Source: Hyalangium versicolor
Lineage (GTDB): Bacteria > Myxococcota > Myxococcia > Myxococcales > Myxococcaceae
Assembly (NCBI RefSeq): GCF_020103695.1
Contig: NZ_JAHXBF010000035.1
Coordinates: 1-64,000, forward strand
DNA length: 64,000 bases
Direction: 5' to 3'
The notes under the pieces are model-generated. The model saw only the letters and a list, made by a program, of their open reading frames with translations, had not been told where the DNA came from and did no database searches. The position numbers and the translations under genes were made by a program. Shown one piece after another: positions 50,083-57,772 of this stretch (position 1 is the first letter of the stretch; each line of letters begins with the position of its first letter).

Positions 50083-52854
50083 ATGGCCATTCGCACGACC
50101 TCTCGCCCACCTCCGCCGCCTCCCCCGCCGCCGAAGAAGGAGGTCAAGCAGGAGCCGAAGAAGGAGGTCAAGCAGGCCACCAGCGGGCTGAAGACGGCCG
50201 AGGACACGAAGAAGCCAGCGGACACAGCGAAGACGGCGACCGCCACGCTCACCGAGGGCGTGCAGAAGGCCACCGAGACGGCCAAGACCGAGACGGCCAC
50301 GGCCACGGCGACGCTGCCCAGCGGGACCACGGCGGCCACGCCCGCGCAGCCGACCCAGACCCAGCTCGAGCAGCAGAAGGACGCCTTCACGGTGGAAGGC
50401 ACCGCGAAGCGCAGCGCGGTGAGCCTGTTGGCGAAGCCCGAGGGCACCTCCTCGGTGGACGTGCTCCCCGAGGCTGAGCTCCCCAAGGAGATCGGCACGC
50501 CCACGGGGACTCCCCAGGTCAAGGCCGCGGTGACCACTCCTGAGGTGACCACCACGCAAAGCGCCGCCGTCACCACGCCGAACACCCAGTCGGCGGTGAC
50601 CGGTGAGGAGCGGGCCGCGCAGGATGTGAACGTTCAGACCGTGGCGGATGATCGCGCCCAGATCACCGAGACGCAGACGGCGGTGAAGAACGAGACCACC
50701 CAGCAGGCCAACGACATCATCGGCGGCACGGGGCAGTTACCCGAAGGTGCCTCGGTCACCAAGCTCAATGACAACGAAGCGGAGCTGATCCGCAAGGACG
50801 CGCAGGGCAACATCGTCGAGCGCACGCGGGCCACGCGCGGGACGGATGGCTCGGTGAGCCTGGAGTCCCAGGGCTTCAAGGATGGAGTGAACACGCGCAC
50901 GCGCACGGAGGTGACGGCGGATGGCGGCACGCGAGTGCGCAACGCGCAGTGGGAGAGCCAGGCGAGCGAGATGAACACCCAGCCGTCGCTGGATGACATC
51001 GAGCAGTCGCGCGACGGGAAGTTCACCTACAGCGACAACCGGGTGGGCGAGAAGGACGCGACCGGCAACTGGGTGGCTGCGGGTCAGGGCCAGCTCACAG
51101 TGGAGGAGTACGCGCAGAGCAAGGGCGCGGTGAAGGGCAGCGAGACGACCTACACCTCGCAGAACAACAAGGACTACATCGACGGCTACCTCCAGGGCGC
51201 CTTCAAGGATGGCCAGATCGACCGCGCCACCACGAAGACCTACTCCATCGAGGCGCCCAAGGAGGACGGCACGCAGCCGACTCCGCAGTACCAGAAGATC
51301 GAGCGCTTCTCCCAGGGCGACCTCCAGGCCACGTCCATCGTCGACAAGGAGATGAAGAACGAGAACAGCACCGACACCCCGCTCTACGTAGAGCCGGGCT
51401 TCCCGGTGGAGGGGCACTACGCCGAGTACGACAAGGCGATCGGCAACCAGTCGCACAACCGCGCGGACCTGGCGAACCTGCGCCAGGAGCACAAGGACAG
51501 CGGCTGGGAGGCGCAGTTCGACGCCAACAACGACGTCGGTGAGAACAAGCAGCCGCCGAAGCGCTGGCTGGTGGAGATGCAGAAGGATCCGAACACCTAC
51601 GCCTCGCAGACCTTCGTGGAGGGAGCGCCCAACGCCTCCATCAGCACCCTGCGCCAGCGCGACGGCAACACGGTGAAGGAGACGTACGGCGGCAAGACGT
51701 TCTCGCCGGACGGCAAGGACCTGGTGGACGTGAACGGCAGCTCCACCAGCAAGTACGGCGCGGACGGCAAGCTGGACCAGCTGGACGTCACCCGTGTGGA
51801 CCGGGACGGCTCGAGCCAGGAGAGCCACTACACCCGGACCGCGGAGCAGACGGCGGAGGGCACCAGGTACACGGAGAAGACGGACAGCAAGTACCTGGAC
51901 AAGGACAACAAGCAGACCACCACCAAGCTGGACCACGTCTCGCTGCAGACCGCTGATGGCTTGAAGGACATCAGCATCCACAGCGAGGCGACCAACGCGG
52001 ATGGCACCGCCATCCACGACGTGGACGCGAACGGCGACCACCTCAAGGTCCAGGCCCAGGGAGACTCCGAGCCGCGGGACATCACCAACCCGAATGAGTT
52101 CCGCAGCGAGCAGGAGTCCACGTTGGCGGCCACGGCCGCGGCCGGCTCGAAGGCCCTCGCCGAGAGCGGCGTGGTTGTCTCGGGGTTGACGGAGAAGTAC
52201 CTCACCGCGCAGGCCGCGCTCGGCAACAAGCTGGGCGACACCCTGAATGCCGCCAAGGGAGCCACCAAGGTGTTCGAGGGGCTCGTGGGCGCCACGGGCA
52301 TCGTGGCTGCGGGCATCTCCATGGGCCAGGCCGTCAAGGACAAGGACAAGGCCGCCATCGGTCTGGCGTCCACCCAGATGGCGGGCGCGACCATGGAGCT
52401 GACCTCCGCGGCGAGCGCGGCCGTCAAGCCACTGAGCGGGTTGAAGGCGTTCGAGCAGCTCGGAGCCGCGGGCGCCGTGGTGGGCGGGGCCGCCGGAATC
52501 TGGGAGGGCGCCACCAACGTCGACAAGGGGCTCGAGACGGGCCTCACGGGCCAGATCGCCAAGGGCGGCGTGGACATCGTCGCGGGCGCCGGAGCCATCG
52601 GCGCGGCGCTGCTGGGGGCGCCGGTGCTCGGCGCGGCCATCGGCGTCGGAGGCTTCGCCATCAAGAGCATCATCGACATGGTCGCCGACGATCAGCACCA
52701 GATCGGCGAGCTGCGGATCGATGACGAGGGCTTCACGCCTCCGCAGCCCCAGACGCCCGAGCAGGTCGCCGAGCAGCGGCATCAGGAGGAGCTGGATCGG
52801 CAGCAGGCGGAGGAAGAGGCGTGGCTCAACGCCTTCGCCAACACGAACAACTGA
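50083..52854 (+). CDS. Large protein of unknown function, first of two tandem paralogues
   Basis: This is a 923-residue protein. The ATG at 50083 is chosen because the paralogue begins identically (MAIRTTSRPPPPP). A Pro run is followed by a Lys/Thr/Ala-rich disordered region to about residue 190. A large middle part (about 200-670) is rich in short polar beta strands with repeated YTEK, DGSS and DGKL-like turns, somewhat like YD or toxin-delivery repeats. The C-terminal 230 residues are hydrophobic Gly/Ala-rich helices (GAGAIGAALLGAPVLGAAIG) that look membrane-inserting, ending in an acidic Gln-rich tail. There is no signal peptide and no recognised domain. It has a strong terminator after it and a palindromic operator before it. 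Confidence 0.85.
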   Translation: MAIRTTSRPPPPPPPPPKKEVKQEPKKEVKQATSGLKTAEDTKKPADTAKTATATLTEGVQKATETAKTETATATATLPSGTTAATPAQPTQTQLEQQKDAFTVEGTAKRSAVSLLAKPEGTSSVDVLPEAELPKEIGTPTGTPQVKAAVTTPEVTTTQSAAVTTPNTQSAVTGEERAAQDVNVQTVADDRAQITETQTAVKNETTQQANDIIGGTGQLPEGASVTKLNDNEAELIRKDAQGNIVERTRATRGTDGSVSLESQGFKDGVNTRTRTEVTADGGTRVRNAQWESQASEMNTQPSLDDIEQSRDGKFTYSDNRVGEKDATGNWVAAGQGQLTVEEYAQSKGAVKGSETTYTSQNNKDYIDGYLQGAFKDGQIDRATTKTYSIEAPKEDGTQPTPQYQKIERFSQGDLQATSIVDKEMKNENSTDTPLYVEPGFPVEGHYAEYDKAIGNQSHNRADLANLRQEHKDSGWEAQFDANNDVGENKQPPKRWLVEMQKDPNTYASQTFVEGAPNASISTLRQRDGNTVKETYGGKTFSPDGKDLVDVNGSSTSKYGADGKLDQLDVTRVDRDGSSQESHYTRTAEQTAEGTRYTEKTDSKYLDKDNKQTTTKLDHVSLQTADGLKDISIHSEATNADGTAIHDVDANGDHLKVQAQGDSEPRDITNPNEFRSEQESTLAATAAAGSKALAESGVVVSGLTEKYLTAQAALGNKLGDTLNAAKGATKVFEGLVGATGIVAAGISMGQAVKDKDKAAIGLASTQMAGATMELTSAASAAVKPLSGLKAFEQLGAAGAVVGGAAGIWEGATNVDKGLETGLTGQIAKGGVDIVAGAGAIGAALLGAPVLGAAIGVGGFAIKSIIDMVADDQHQIGELRIDDEGFTPPQPQTPEQVAEQRHQEELDRQQAEEEAWLNAFANTNN

Positions 52855-52875
52855 GGCTCTGACGAAGAGCAGAGG

Positions 52876-52903
52876 GGCGCCCCACGAGGACGGGTGGGGC
52901 GCC
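52876..52903 (+). terminator. Hairpin terminator after the first large paralogue
   Basis: GGCGCCCCAC and GTGGGGCGCC form a perfect 10-pair stem with an eight-base loop, 22 bases after the stop codon. It separates the two paralogues into independent transcription units, in agreement with the second operator at 52943. No U-run is visible. Confidence 0.65.
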
Positions 52904-52942
52904 TGGTCACAGAGGTTTCCGAGCCGCGGTGTCGGCTCGGAT

Positions 52943-52954
52943 CGTAACGTTACG
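52943..52954. promoter_or_regulatory. Palindrome CGTAACGTTACG upstream of the second large paralogue
   Basis: This is a perfect 12-base palindrome followed by AAAA, matching the site at 49942-49952. It ends only 31 bases before the start codon at 52986, so a bound protein would overlap or lie close to the promoter and block it. A common regulator for both paralogues is inferred. Confidence 0.65.
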
Positions 52955-52985
52955 AAAATCCCCTTCTTGGAGTGCAAAGACGACC

Positions 52986-55583
52986 ATGGCCATTCGCACG
53001 ACTTCTCGCCCACCTCCGCCGCCGCCCCCGCCGCCGAAGAAGGAGGTCAAGCCGGCCACCAGCGGGCCCCAGCAGTCGCAGGGCGCTCAGAAGCCCGCGA
53101 ATGCGGTGCAGACGGCGGCCGGCACGCTCACTGGGGCAGTGCGGAAGGACTCCTTTGAGTTGGAAGGCACACCCAAGCGCGGTGCGGTGAACCTCCTGGC
53201 GAAGCCCTCGGCTGGCCCCGAGGTGGAAGGGATCCCTGAGATCGGCGCGCCCCAGGAGATCGGCGCGCCCGAGGAGATCGCCAACAAGGAGGTGCTCACC
53301 GTCAACGCCGCGGCCAACACGTCGAACTCCCAGACGCTGACCGGTGAGCAGCGCGCGGAGGCGGACGTGAACGTCCAGACGGTGGCGGAGGATCGCACCA
53401 AGGTCTCGGAGATGCAGAACGCGCTGAAGAACGAGACCTCCCAGCAGACCAACGATCTGATCAACGGCACGGGGCAGCTGCCAGAGGGGGCCTCGGTCAC
53501 CAAGATCAACGACAACGAAGCGGAGATGGTGCGCAAGGACGCGCAGGGCAACATCGTGGAGCGCACGCGGGCCACGCGCGGAGCGGACGGCTCGGTGAGC
53601 CTGGAGTCCCAGGGCTTCAAGGACGGAGTGAACACCCGCACCCGCACGGAGGTGACGGCGGATGGCGGCACGCGAGTGCGCAACGCGCAGTGGCAGAGCC
53701 AGGCAAGCGAGATGGACACCCAGCCATCGCTGGATGACATCGAACAGTCCCGCGATGGGAAGTTCACCTATACCGACAACCGGGTGGGCGAGAAGGACGG
53801 CAACGGCAACTGGGTGGCCGCCGGCCAGGGCCAGCTCACGGTGGAGGAGTACGCGCAGAGCCAGGGCACGGTGAAGGGCAGCGAGACGACCTACTCCCAG
53901 CAGCAGGACAAGTCCTATATCGATGGCTACCTCAAGGGGGCCTTCCAGGACGGCCAGCCCATCGACCGCGCCACGACGAAGTCCTACTCCATCGCGGCGC
54001 CCCAGGACGGCCAGCAGGCGCTGCCCGCGTACCAGAAGATCGAGCGCTTCTCCCAGGGGGAGACCCAGGCCACCTCCATCGTGGATAAGGAGATGAAGGA
54101 CGAGTACACCACGGACTCGGACCTCATCTTCGGCAACGGCAAGCTGGAGACCGCCGAGTACGCCAAGGCCGCGGGCGGCAACCAGCCCCACAACCGCGCG
54201 GACCTGACGAACCTGCGCCAGGCGCACAAGGACAGCGGCTGGGAGCAGAAGTTCGACGCCAACAACGACGCCTACGAGCCGGAGCAGGCTCCGAAGCGTT
54301 GGCTGGTGGAGATGAAGAAGGATCCGAACACCTACGCCTCGCAGACCTTCGTGGAGGGAGCGCCCAACGCCTCCATCAGCACGATTCGCCACCGCGAGGG
54401 CAACACGGTGACGGAGAACTACGGCGGCAAGACGTTCTCACCGGACGGCAAGGACCTGGTGGACGTGAGCGGCCAGTCCACGAGCAAGTACGGCGCGGAT
54501 GGCAAGCTGGACCAACTGGACGTCATCCGTCAGGACCGGGACGGCTCGAGTCAGGAGCACCACTACACCCGGACCGCGGAGCAGACGGCGGAGGGCACGA
54601 AGTACACGGAGAAGACGGACAGCAAGTTCCAGGACAAGGACCTCAAGCAGACCTCCTCCAAGCAGGAGCACGTCTCGCTGCAGACCGCTGACGGCTTGAA
54701 GGACCTCAGCATCCGGAGTGAGGCGAGCGGTCCGGCGGGCACCGCCGTGCATGAGGTGAACGAGAACGGCGATCGGCTCACGTTCCAGAACGCCCAGGGC
54801 GAGGTGCGTGACATCACCGCGGCCGGGCAGTTCCAGAGCGAGGACGAGGAGAACCTGGCGGTGACGGCCGCGGCCACCTCGAAGGCCATGGCCGAGGGCT
54901 CGGTGGTCGGCTCGGGCCTGCGTGAGAAGTACCTGAACTCCCAGGCCGCGCTCGGGAGCAAGGTCGACGACGCCCTCCGGGGCGCCAAGAACGCCACCAA
55001 GACGTTCGAGGGGCTCGTCGGCGTCACGGGCATGGTGGGCGCGGGCATCTCGTTGGCCGACGCCATCAAGGAGAAGGACGCGCCCGCTGCGGCCCTGGCG
55101 GGCTTCCAGCTCGGAGGCTCGGCACTGGAGACGACCGCGGCGGCGAGCGCGGCCATCAAGCCCTGGGCCGGGTTGTCGGTGTTCGAGCGCATGGGCACGG
55201 CGGGAGCCGTGGTGGGCGGCGTCGCCGGCATCTGGGAGGGCGCGATGAACGTCAAGGAGGGGCTCGAGACGGGCCTCACGGGCCAGCTCGCCAAGGGCGG
55301 CGTGGACATCATCGCGGGCGCCGGAGCCATCGGTGCGGCCCTCATGGGCGCACCGGTCCTCGGCGCGGCCATCGGCTTCGGCGGCTTCGTCATCAAGAGC
55401 ATCATCGACGTCGCCACGGATGATCAGCACCAGATCGGCGAGCTGAAGATTGACGACGAGGGCTTCACTCCTCCGCAGGCGCTCACACCCGAGCAGGTCG
55501 CCGCGCAGAAGCAGGAGGAGGAGGCGCGGAGGCAGGAGGAGGAGGAGTACTGGCTCAACCCCTTCGTCAACCCCGTGGGCTGA
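52986..55583 (+). CDS. Large protein of unknown function, second of two tandem paralogues
   Basis: This is an 865-residue paralogue of the preceding protein, with the same MAIRTTSRPPPPP start, a shorter Lys/Ala-rich linker, a near-identical middle region and the same Gly/Ala-rich hydrophobic C-terminal region (GAGAIGAALMGAPVLGAAIG). Similarity is strongest from about residue 130 to 610 and in the last 150 residues. The N-terminal linker and parts of the middle have diverged. There is no signal peptide. Two copies with matched operators suggest a family of interchangeable or heteromeric secreted or membrane-inserting proteins. A polymorphic effector is possible, but no toxin domain was seen. 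Confidence 0.85.
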   Translation: MAIRTTSRPPPPPPPPPKKEVKPATSGPQQSQGAQKPANAVQTAAGTLTGAVRKDSFELEGTPKRGAVNLLAKPSAGPEVEGIPEIGAPQEIGAPEEIANKEVLTVNAAANTSNSQTLTGEQRAEADVNVQTVAEDRTKVSEMQNALKNETSQQTNDLINGTGQLPEGASVTKINDNEAEMVRKDAQGNIVERTRATRGADGSVSLESQGFKDGVNTRTRTEVTADGGTRVRNAQWQSQASEMDTQPSLDDIEQSRDGKFTYTDNRVGEKDGNGNWVAAGQGQLTVEEYAQSQGTVKGSETTYSQQQDKSYIDGYLKGAFQDGQPIDRATTKSYSIAAPQDGQQALPAYQKIERFSQGETQATSIVDKEMKDEYTTDSDLIFGNGKLETAEYAKAAGGNQPHNRADLTNLRQAHKDSGWEQKFDANNDAYEPEQAPKRWLVEMKKDPNTYASQTFVEGAPNASISTIRHREGNTVTENYGGKTFSPDGKDLVDVSGQSTSKYGADGKLDQLDVIRQDRDGSSQEHHYTRTAEQTAEGTKYTEKTDSKFQDKDLKQTSSKQEHVSLQTADGLKDLSIRSEASGPAGTAVHEVNENGDRLTFQNAQGEVRDITAAGQFQSEDEENLAVTAAATSKAMAEGSVVGSGLREKYLNSQAALGSKVDDALRGAKNATKTFEGLVGVTGMVGAGISLADAIKEKDAPAAALAGFQLGGSALETTAAASAAIKPWAGLSVFERMGTAGAVVGGVAGIWEGAMNVKEGLETGLTGQLAKGGVDIIAGAGAIGAALMGAPVLGAAIGFGGFVIKSIIDVATDDQHQIGELKIDDEGFTPPQALTPEQVAAQKQEEEARRQEEEEYWLNPFVNPVG

Positions 55584-55586
55584 GGC

Positions 55587-56792
55587 TCAAACGGCGAGGT
55601 GGTGGGTGACCTGGAGGCGCAGGAGCTGTTTGGCCAGCTCCTGCACATCCTTCGTGTCGGGATCCGCCAGCCGCTTGCGGCCGCCGGTCCTCTTGTCCGC
55701 GGTGGCCAGGTAGAGCAACTGGCGCACGTGCTTGTTGGTGAGCCGGGGGTTGAGGCGGCGCATGTGGGCGATGAGCGCGCCGAGCTCCGCCACCGTCAAC
55801 CCGGCCACCATGACGAAGTCGGCCGAGCCCTCGTCGGGCTCGAGCGCCACGCCTATCAGCAGCGGGTGCAGCAGGAGTGAGCGGGTGAAGTCCAGGTTAT
55901 AGGGAATCTTCAGCCGCTGGAGATCGGCCAGCATGGGGCCGGTGTCATGGCCCGGTACCACGGGCTGCACCCCCATGGCCTCGTAGCGCTGGAGCACTTC
56001 GTCGTAGCGCTGCCAGGCCTCGATGCCCTGGGGGCTGGCCTGGAACTCCTCGAAGCCCAGGTGAACCTCCGCCATGAGCTCGCGGATGATGGCCGCATCG
56101 CCCGTGGAGGGGGGCATGCCCAGGATGTTGAGCAGGGTCGCCTTGCGCGCGGGAATGGTGCTCGGTTCCTTCCAGAGCAGGTGGGTGAACGCGCTCTCCG
56201 AGAGAGTCAGGCTCAGGTTGACGACTCCGAGCCGGCCCGGATTCTTGGCGAAGTTGGTCAGCCGCTCGTGCGCGTCCTTCATGCCGTTGAGCAGCCGCTC
56301 GATGACGACGCTGCGCAGCTTCGCGCGGCCACCCAGTGCAGGACGCTCGCCGGTGGTGCTCTCGCGCTCCGTCACCTTGCGCTGCTGCTGGGGGACCTCC
56401 GGCGCTACAGGAGCTGGCGCCTGTTGGGCCGTCCGCTCTTGACCGTAGGGCGGGGCCTGCGTGCCCTGTCCCTGGAGGCGCTCGAGTGCGGCGCGGCCGG
56501 AGGGATCATTTCTCTCCTGCAGGCCGTCGAAGCCGCCACTGGCCGTGCCCAGCGAGCCGCCGGCCAGGCCCTCCTGGCCTTGCGCGCCCCCTGCGGCAGG
56601 GCCGCCCTTGCCCTTGGCTCCGCCCTTGGCTGCTGCACCTCCCGCCTGGGGAGAGCCCTTTCCGGAATCCGCCTTGGCAGGTTCCTTCTGGGGGGCTTGC
56701 TGCTGGAGGGGGCGAACCGTGGGGCCCTGCGAGGTACCTGGCCGGGGAAATGCCGCGGGAGGGGGTTGCGGCTTGGTGGACCGGACACTCAT
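55587..56792 (-). CDS. Unknown protein with Pro/Gly/Gln-rich N-terminal half
   Basis: This is a 401-residue protein. Residues 1-150 are low-complexity, rich in Pro, Gln, Gly, Ala and Lys (KGGAKGKGGPAAGGAQGQEG). From about 155 a helical domain begins (RSVVIERLLNGMKDAHERLT), followed by mixed segments with VVNLSLTLSES, GVQPVVPGHDTG and FVMVAGLTVAELGAL. The order faintly recalls parts of a subtilase fold, but no catalytic Ser, His or Asp motif is present. The C-terminal 60 residues are helical and basic. It is convergent with the large paralogue three bases away. Its head has a Pro-rich composition like theirs, so a shared pathway is possible but unproven. Confidence 0.7.
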   Translation of the reverse strand: MSVRSTKPQPPPAAFPRPGTSQGPTVRPLQQQAPQKEPAKADSGKGSPQAGGAAAKGGAKGKGGPAAGGAQGQEGLAGGSLGTASGGFDGLQERNDPSGRAALERLQGQGTQAPPYGQERTAQQAPAPVAPEVPQQQRKVTERESTTGERPALGGRAKLRSVVIERLLNGMKDAHERLTNFAKNPGRLGVVNLSLTLSESAFTHLLWKEPSTIPARKATLLNILGMPPSTGDAAIIRELMAEVHLGFEEFQASPQGIEAWQRYDEVLQRYEAMGVQPVVPGHDTGPMLADLQRLKIPYNLDFTRSLLLHPLLIGVALEPDEGSADFVMVAGLTVAELGALIAHMRRLNPRLTNKHVRQLLYLATADKRTGGRKRLADPDTKDVQELAKQLLRLQVTHHLAV

Positions 56793-56819
56793 GACGGAGG
56801 GTTCCTCTACACGGCGAAA

Positions 56820-56841
56820 CCCTGGAAGGGGGCTTCCAGGG
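56820..56841. terminator. Strong hairpin upstream of the 401-residue protein gene
   Basis: CCCTGGAAG and CTTCCAGGG form a perfect 9-pair stem with a GGGG loop. It lies between the end of the gene at 56959 and the start at 56792, both on the minus strand. It could terminate the upstream gene or sit in the leader of the downstream one. Confidence 0.45.
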
Positions 56842-56899
56842 TTCGAGTGCAGCTATCCCATCACGTCAGGCGTCGCTTGGGAATGTCTGGAGGAGTCGC

Positions 56900-56935
56900 A
56901 GGCGTGCCCCGCCGGTGGAGCGGTGGGGCACGCCT
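56900..56935 (-). terminator. Hairpin terminator after the 196-residue exported protein gene
   Basis: AGGCGTGCCCC and GGGGCACGCCT form a perfect 11-pair stem with a 14-base loop, starting 24 bases after the stop codon at 56959 in the minus direction. It is the strongest stem in this gap and the likely terminator. Confidence 0.65.
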
Positions 56936-56958
56936 GTCTCATGCATCGGAGTGGGAAC

Positions 56959-57549
56959 TCAGATGCGGATGGTGATGGTGATGGTGGAGCCGTTCGGGCA
57001 GCGGATCTTGATGGTGATGGTGAGGTAGGGGCGCAGCAGGGTCTGGCCCTCGGAGGCGATCTGCGCATCCATCAGCGTGCGCTCGAAGGGGAGCGGCTTG
57101 GGCACCGAGACGGAGAAGGTGTCGATGGTGGCCGGCACCACGGTGACGACCTTGCCCTCGAGGTTGACGAGGCTGACGATGCCCGGGTAGCTGCCCACGC
57201 GGATGTCGCGATCGCTGGCGGTGGTGCGCAGCCGGTAGTAGCCGGCGGGGATGCCGCTCTCGGGGGAGCTCAGGTAGATGAAGCCGGCGTCCACGCCCTT
57301 GGGGAACTGGGTGGCGGGGATCTGCTCGAAGCCCGCGATGCTGGTGCCCGCGAAGGCGACACCGTTGGAGGTGGTGGTGACGGTCTGCTCGCGGTTGATC
57401 GGGATACCGGCGGACTCGGCGGCCTTGGCCAACTGGTCCCCGAGATCCGTGCAGGTCGCGGCTTGGGAGGGCTCGGAGGCCACTGCGGCGCCGGAGACCA
57501 CGAACAGGGTCATGACGAAGGCAAACATCTTCAACAGTTGGTGTCTCAT
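56959..57549 (-). CDS. Exported protein of unknown function
   Basis: This is a 196-residue protein. Residues 1-24 are a clear signal peptide (MFAFVMTLFVVSGAAVA followed by SEP). The mature protein has two widely spaced Cys residues, near 33 and 184, that could form a disulfide, and is beta-rich (GFIYLSSPESGIPAGYYRLR, then VVTVVPATIDTFSVSVP). It ends in a Thr/Ile strand (STITITIRI). No domain was recognised. It is a single gene with a terminator on its 3' side. Confidence 0.8.
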   Translation of the reverse strand: MRHQLLKMFAFVMTLFVVSGAAVASEPSQAATCTDLGDQLAKAAESAGIPINREQTVTTTSNGVAFAGTSIAGFEQIPATQFPKGVDAGFIYLSSPESGIPAGYYRLRTTASDRDIRVGSYPGIVSLVNLEGKVVTVVPATIDTFSVSVPKPLPFERTLMDAQIASEGQTLLRPYLTITIKIRCPNGSTITITIRI

Positions 57550-57772
57550 GGGTAGGGAAGTCCTGGCGAGGAAGGTCCCGCGGCGCCGAGTCCGTCTGGC
57601 TTGCGGTTGAGCCTGGACAATGCAGCGGCGGTGCCAGCCTGCTGACGCGTGTCACTTCAAGGAGTTGGCGGAGCCAGGGGACTCTGAACGCGGAAATCTG
57701 TAGCTCCCCGTGTTACGGGGATCGCGAGGCTGTAGCGTTTCATGTCACACGGCCGCGAACGGGCGGTGTCGC

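Noticed and set aside
50737..53013. 758-codon minus-strand open frame opposite the large paralogues
   Set aside because: It spans the terminator and operator between two plus-strand genes and has Leu/Arg/Val-rich shadow composition.
55587..56792. Subtilisin-like protease
   Set aside because: A few strands recall a subtilase, but no Asp, His or Ser catalytic motif is present, so I left it as unknown.
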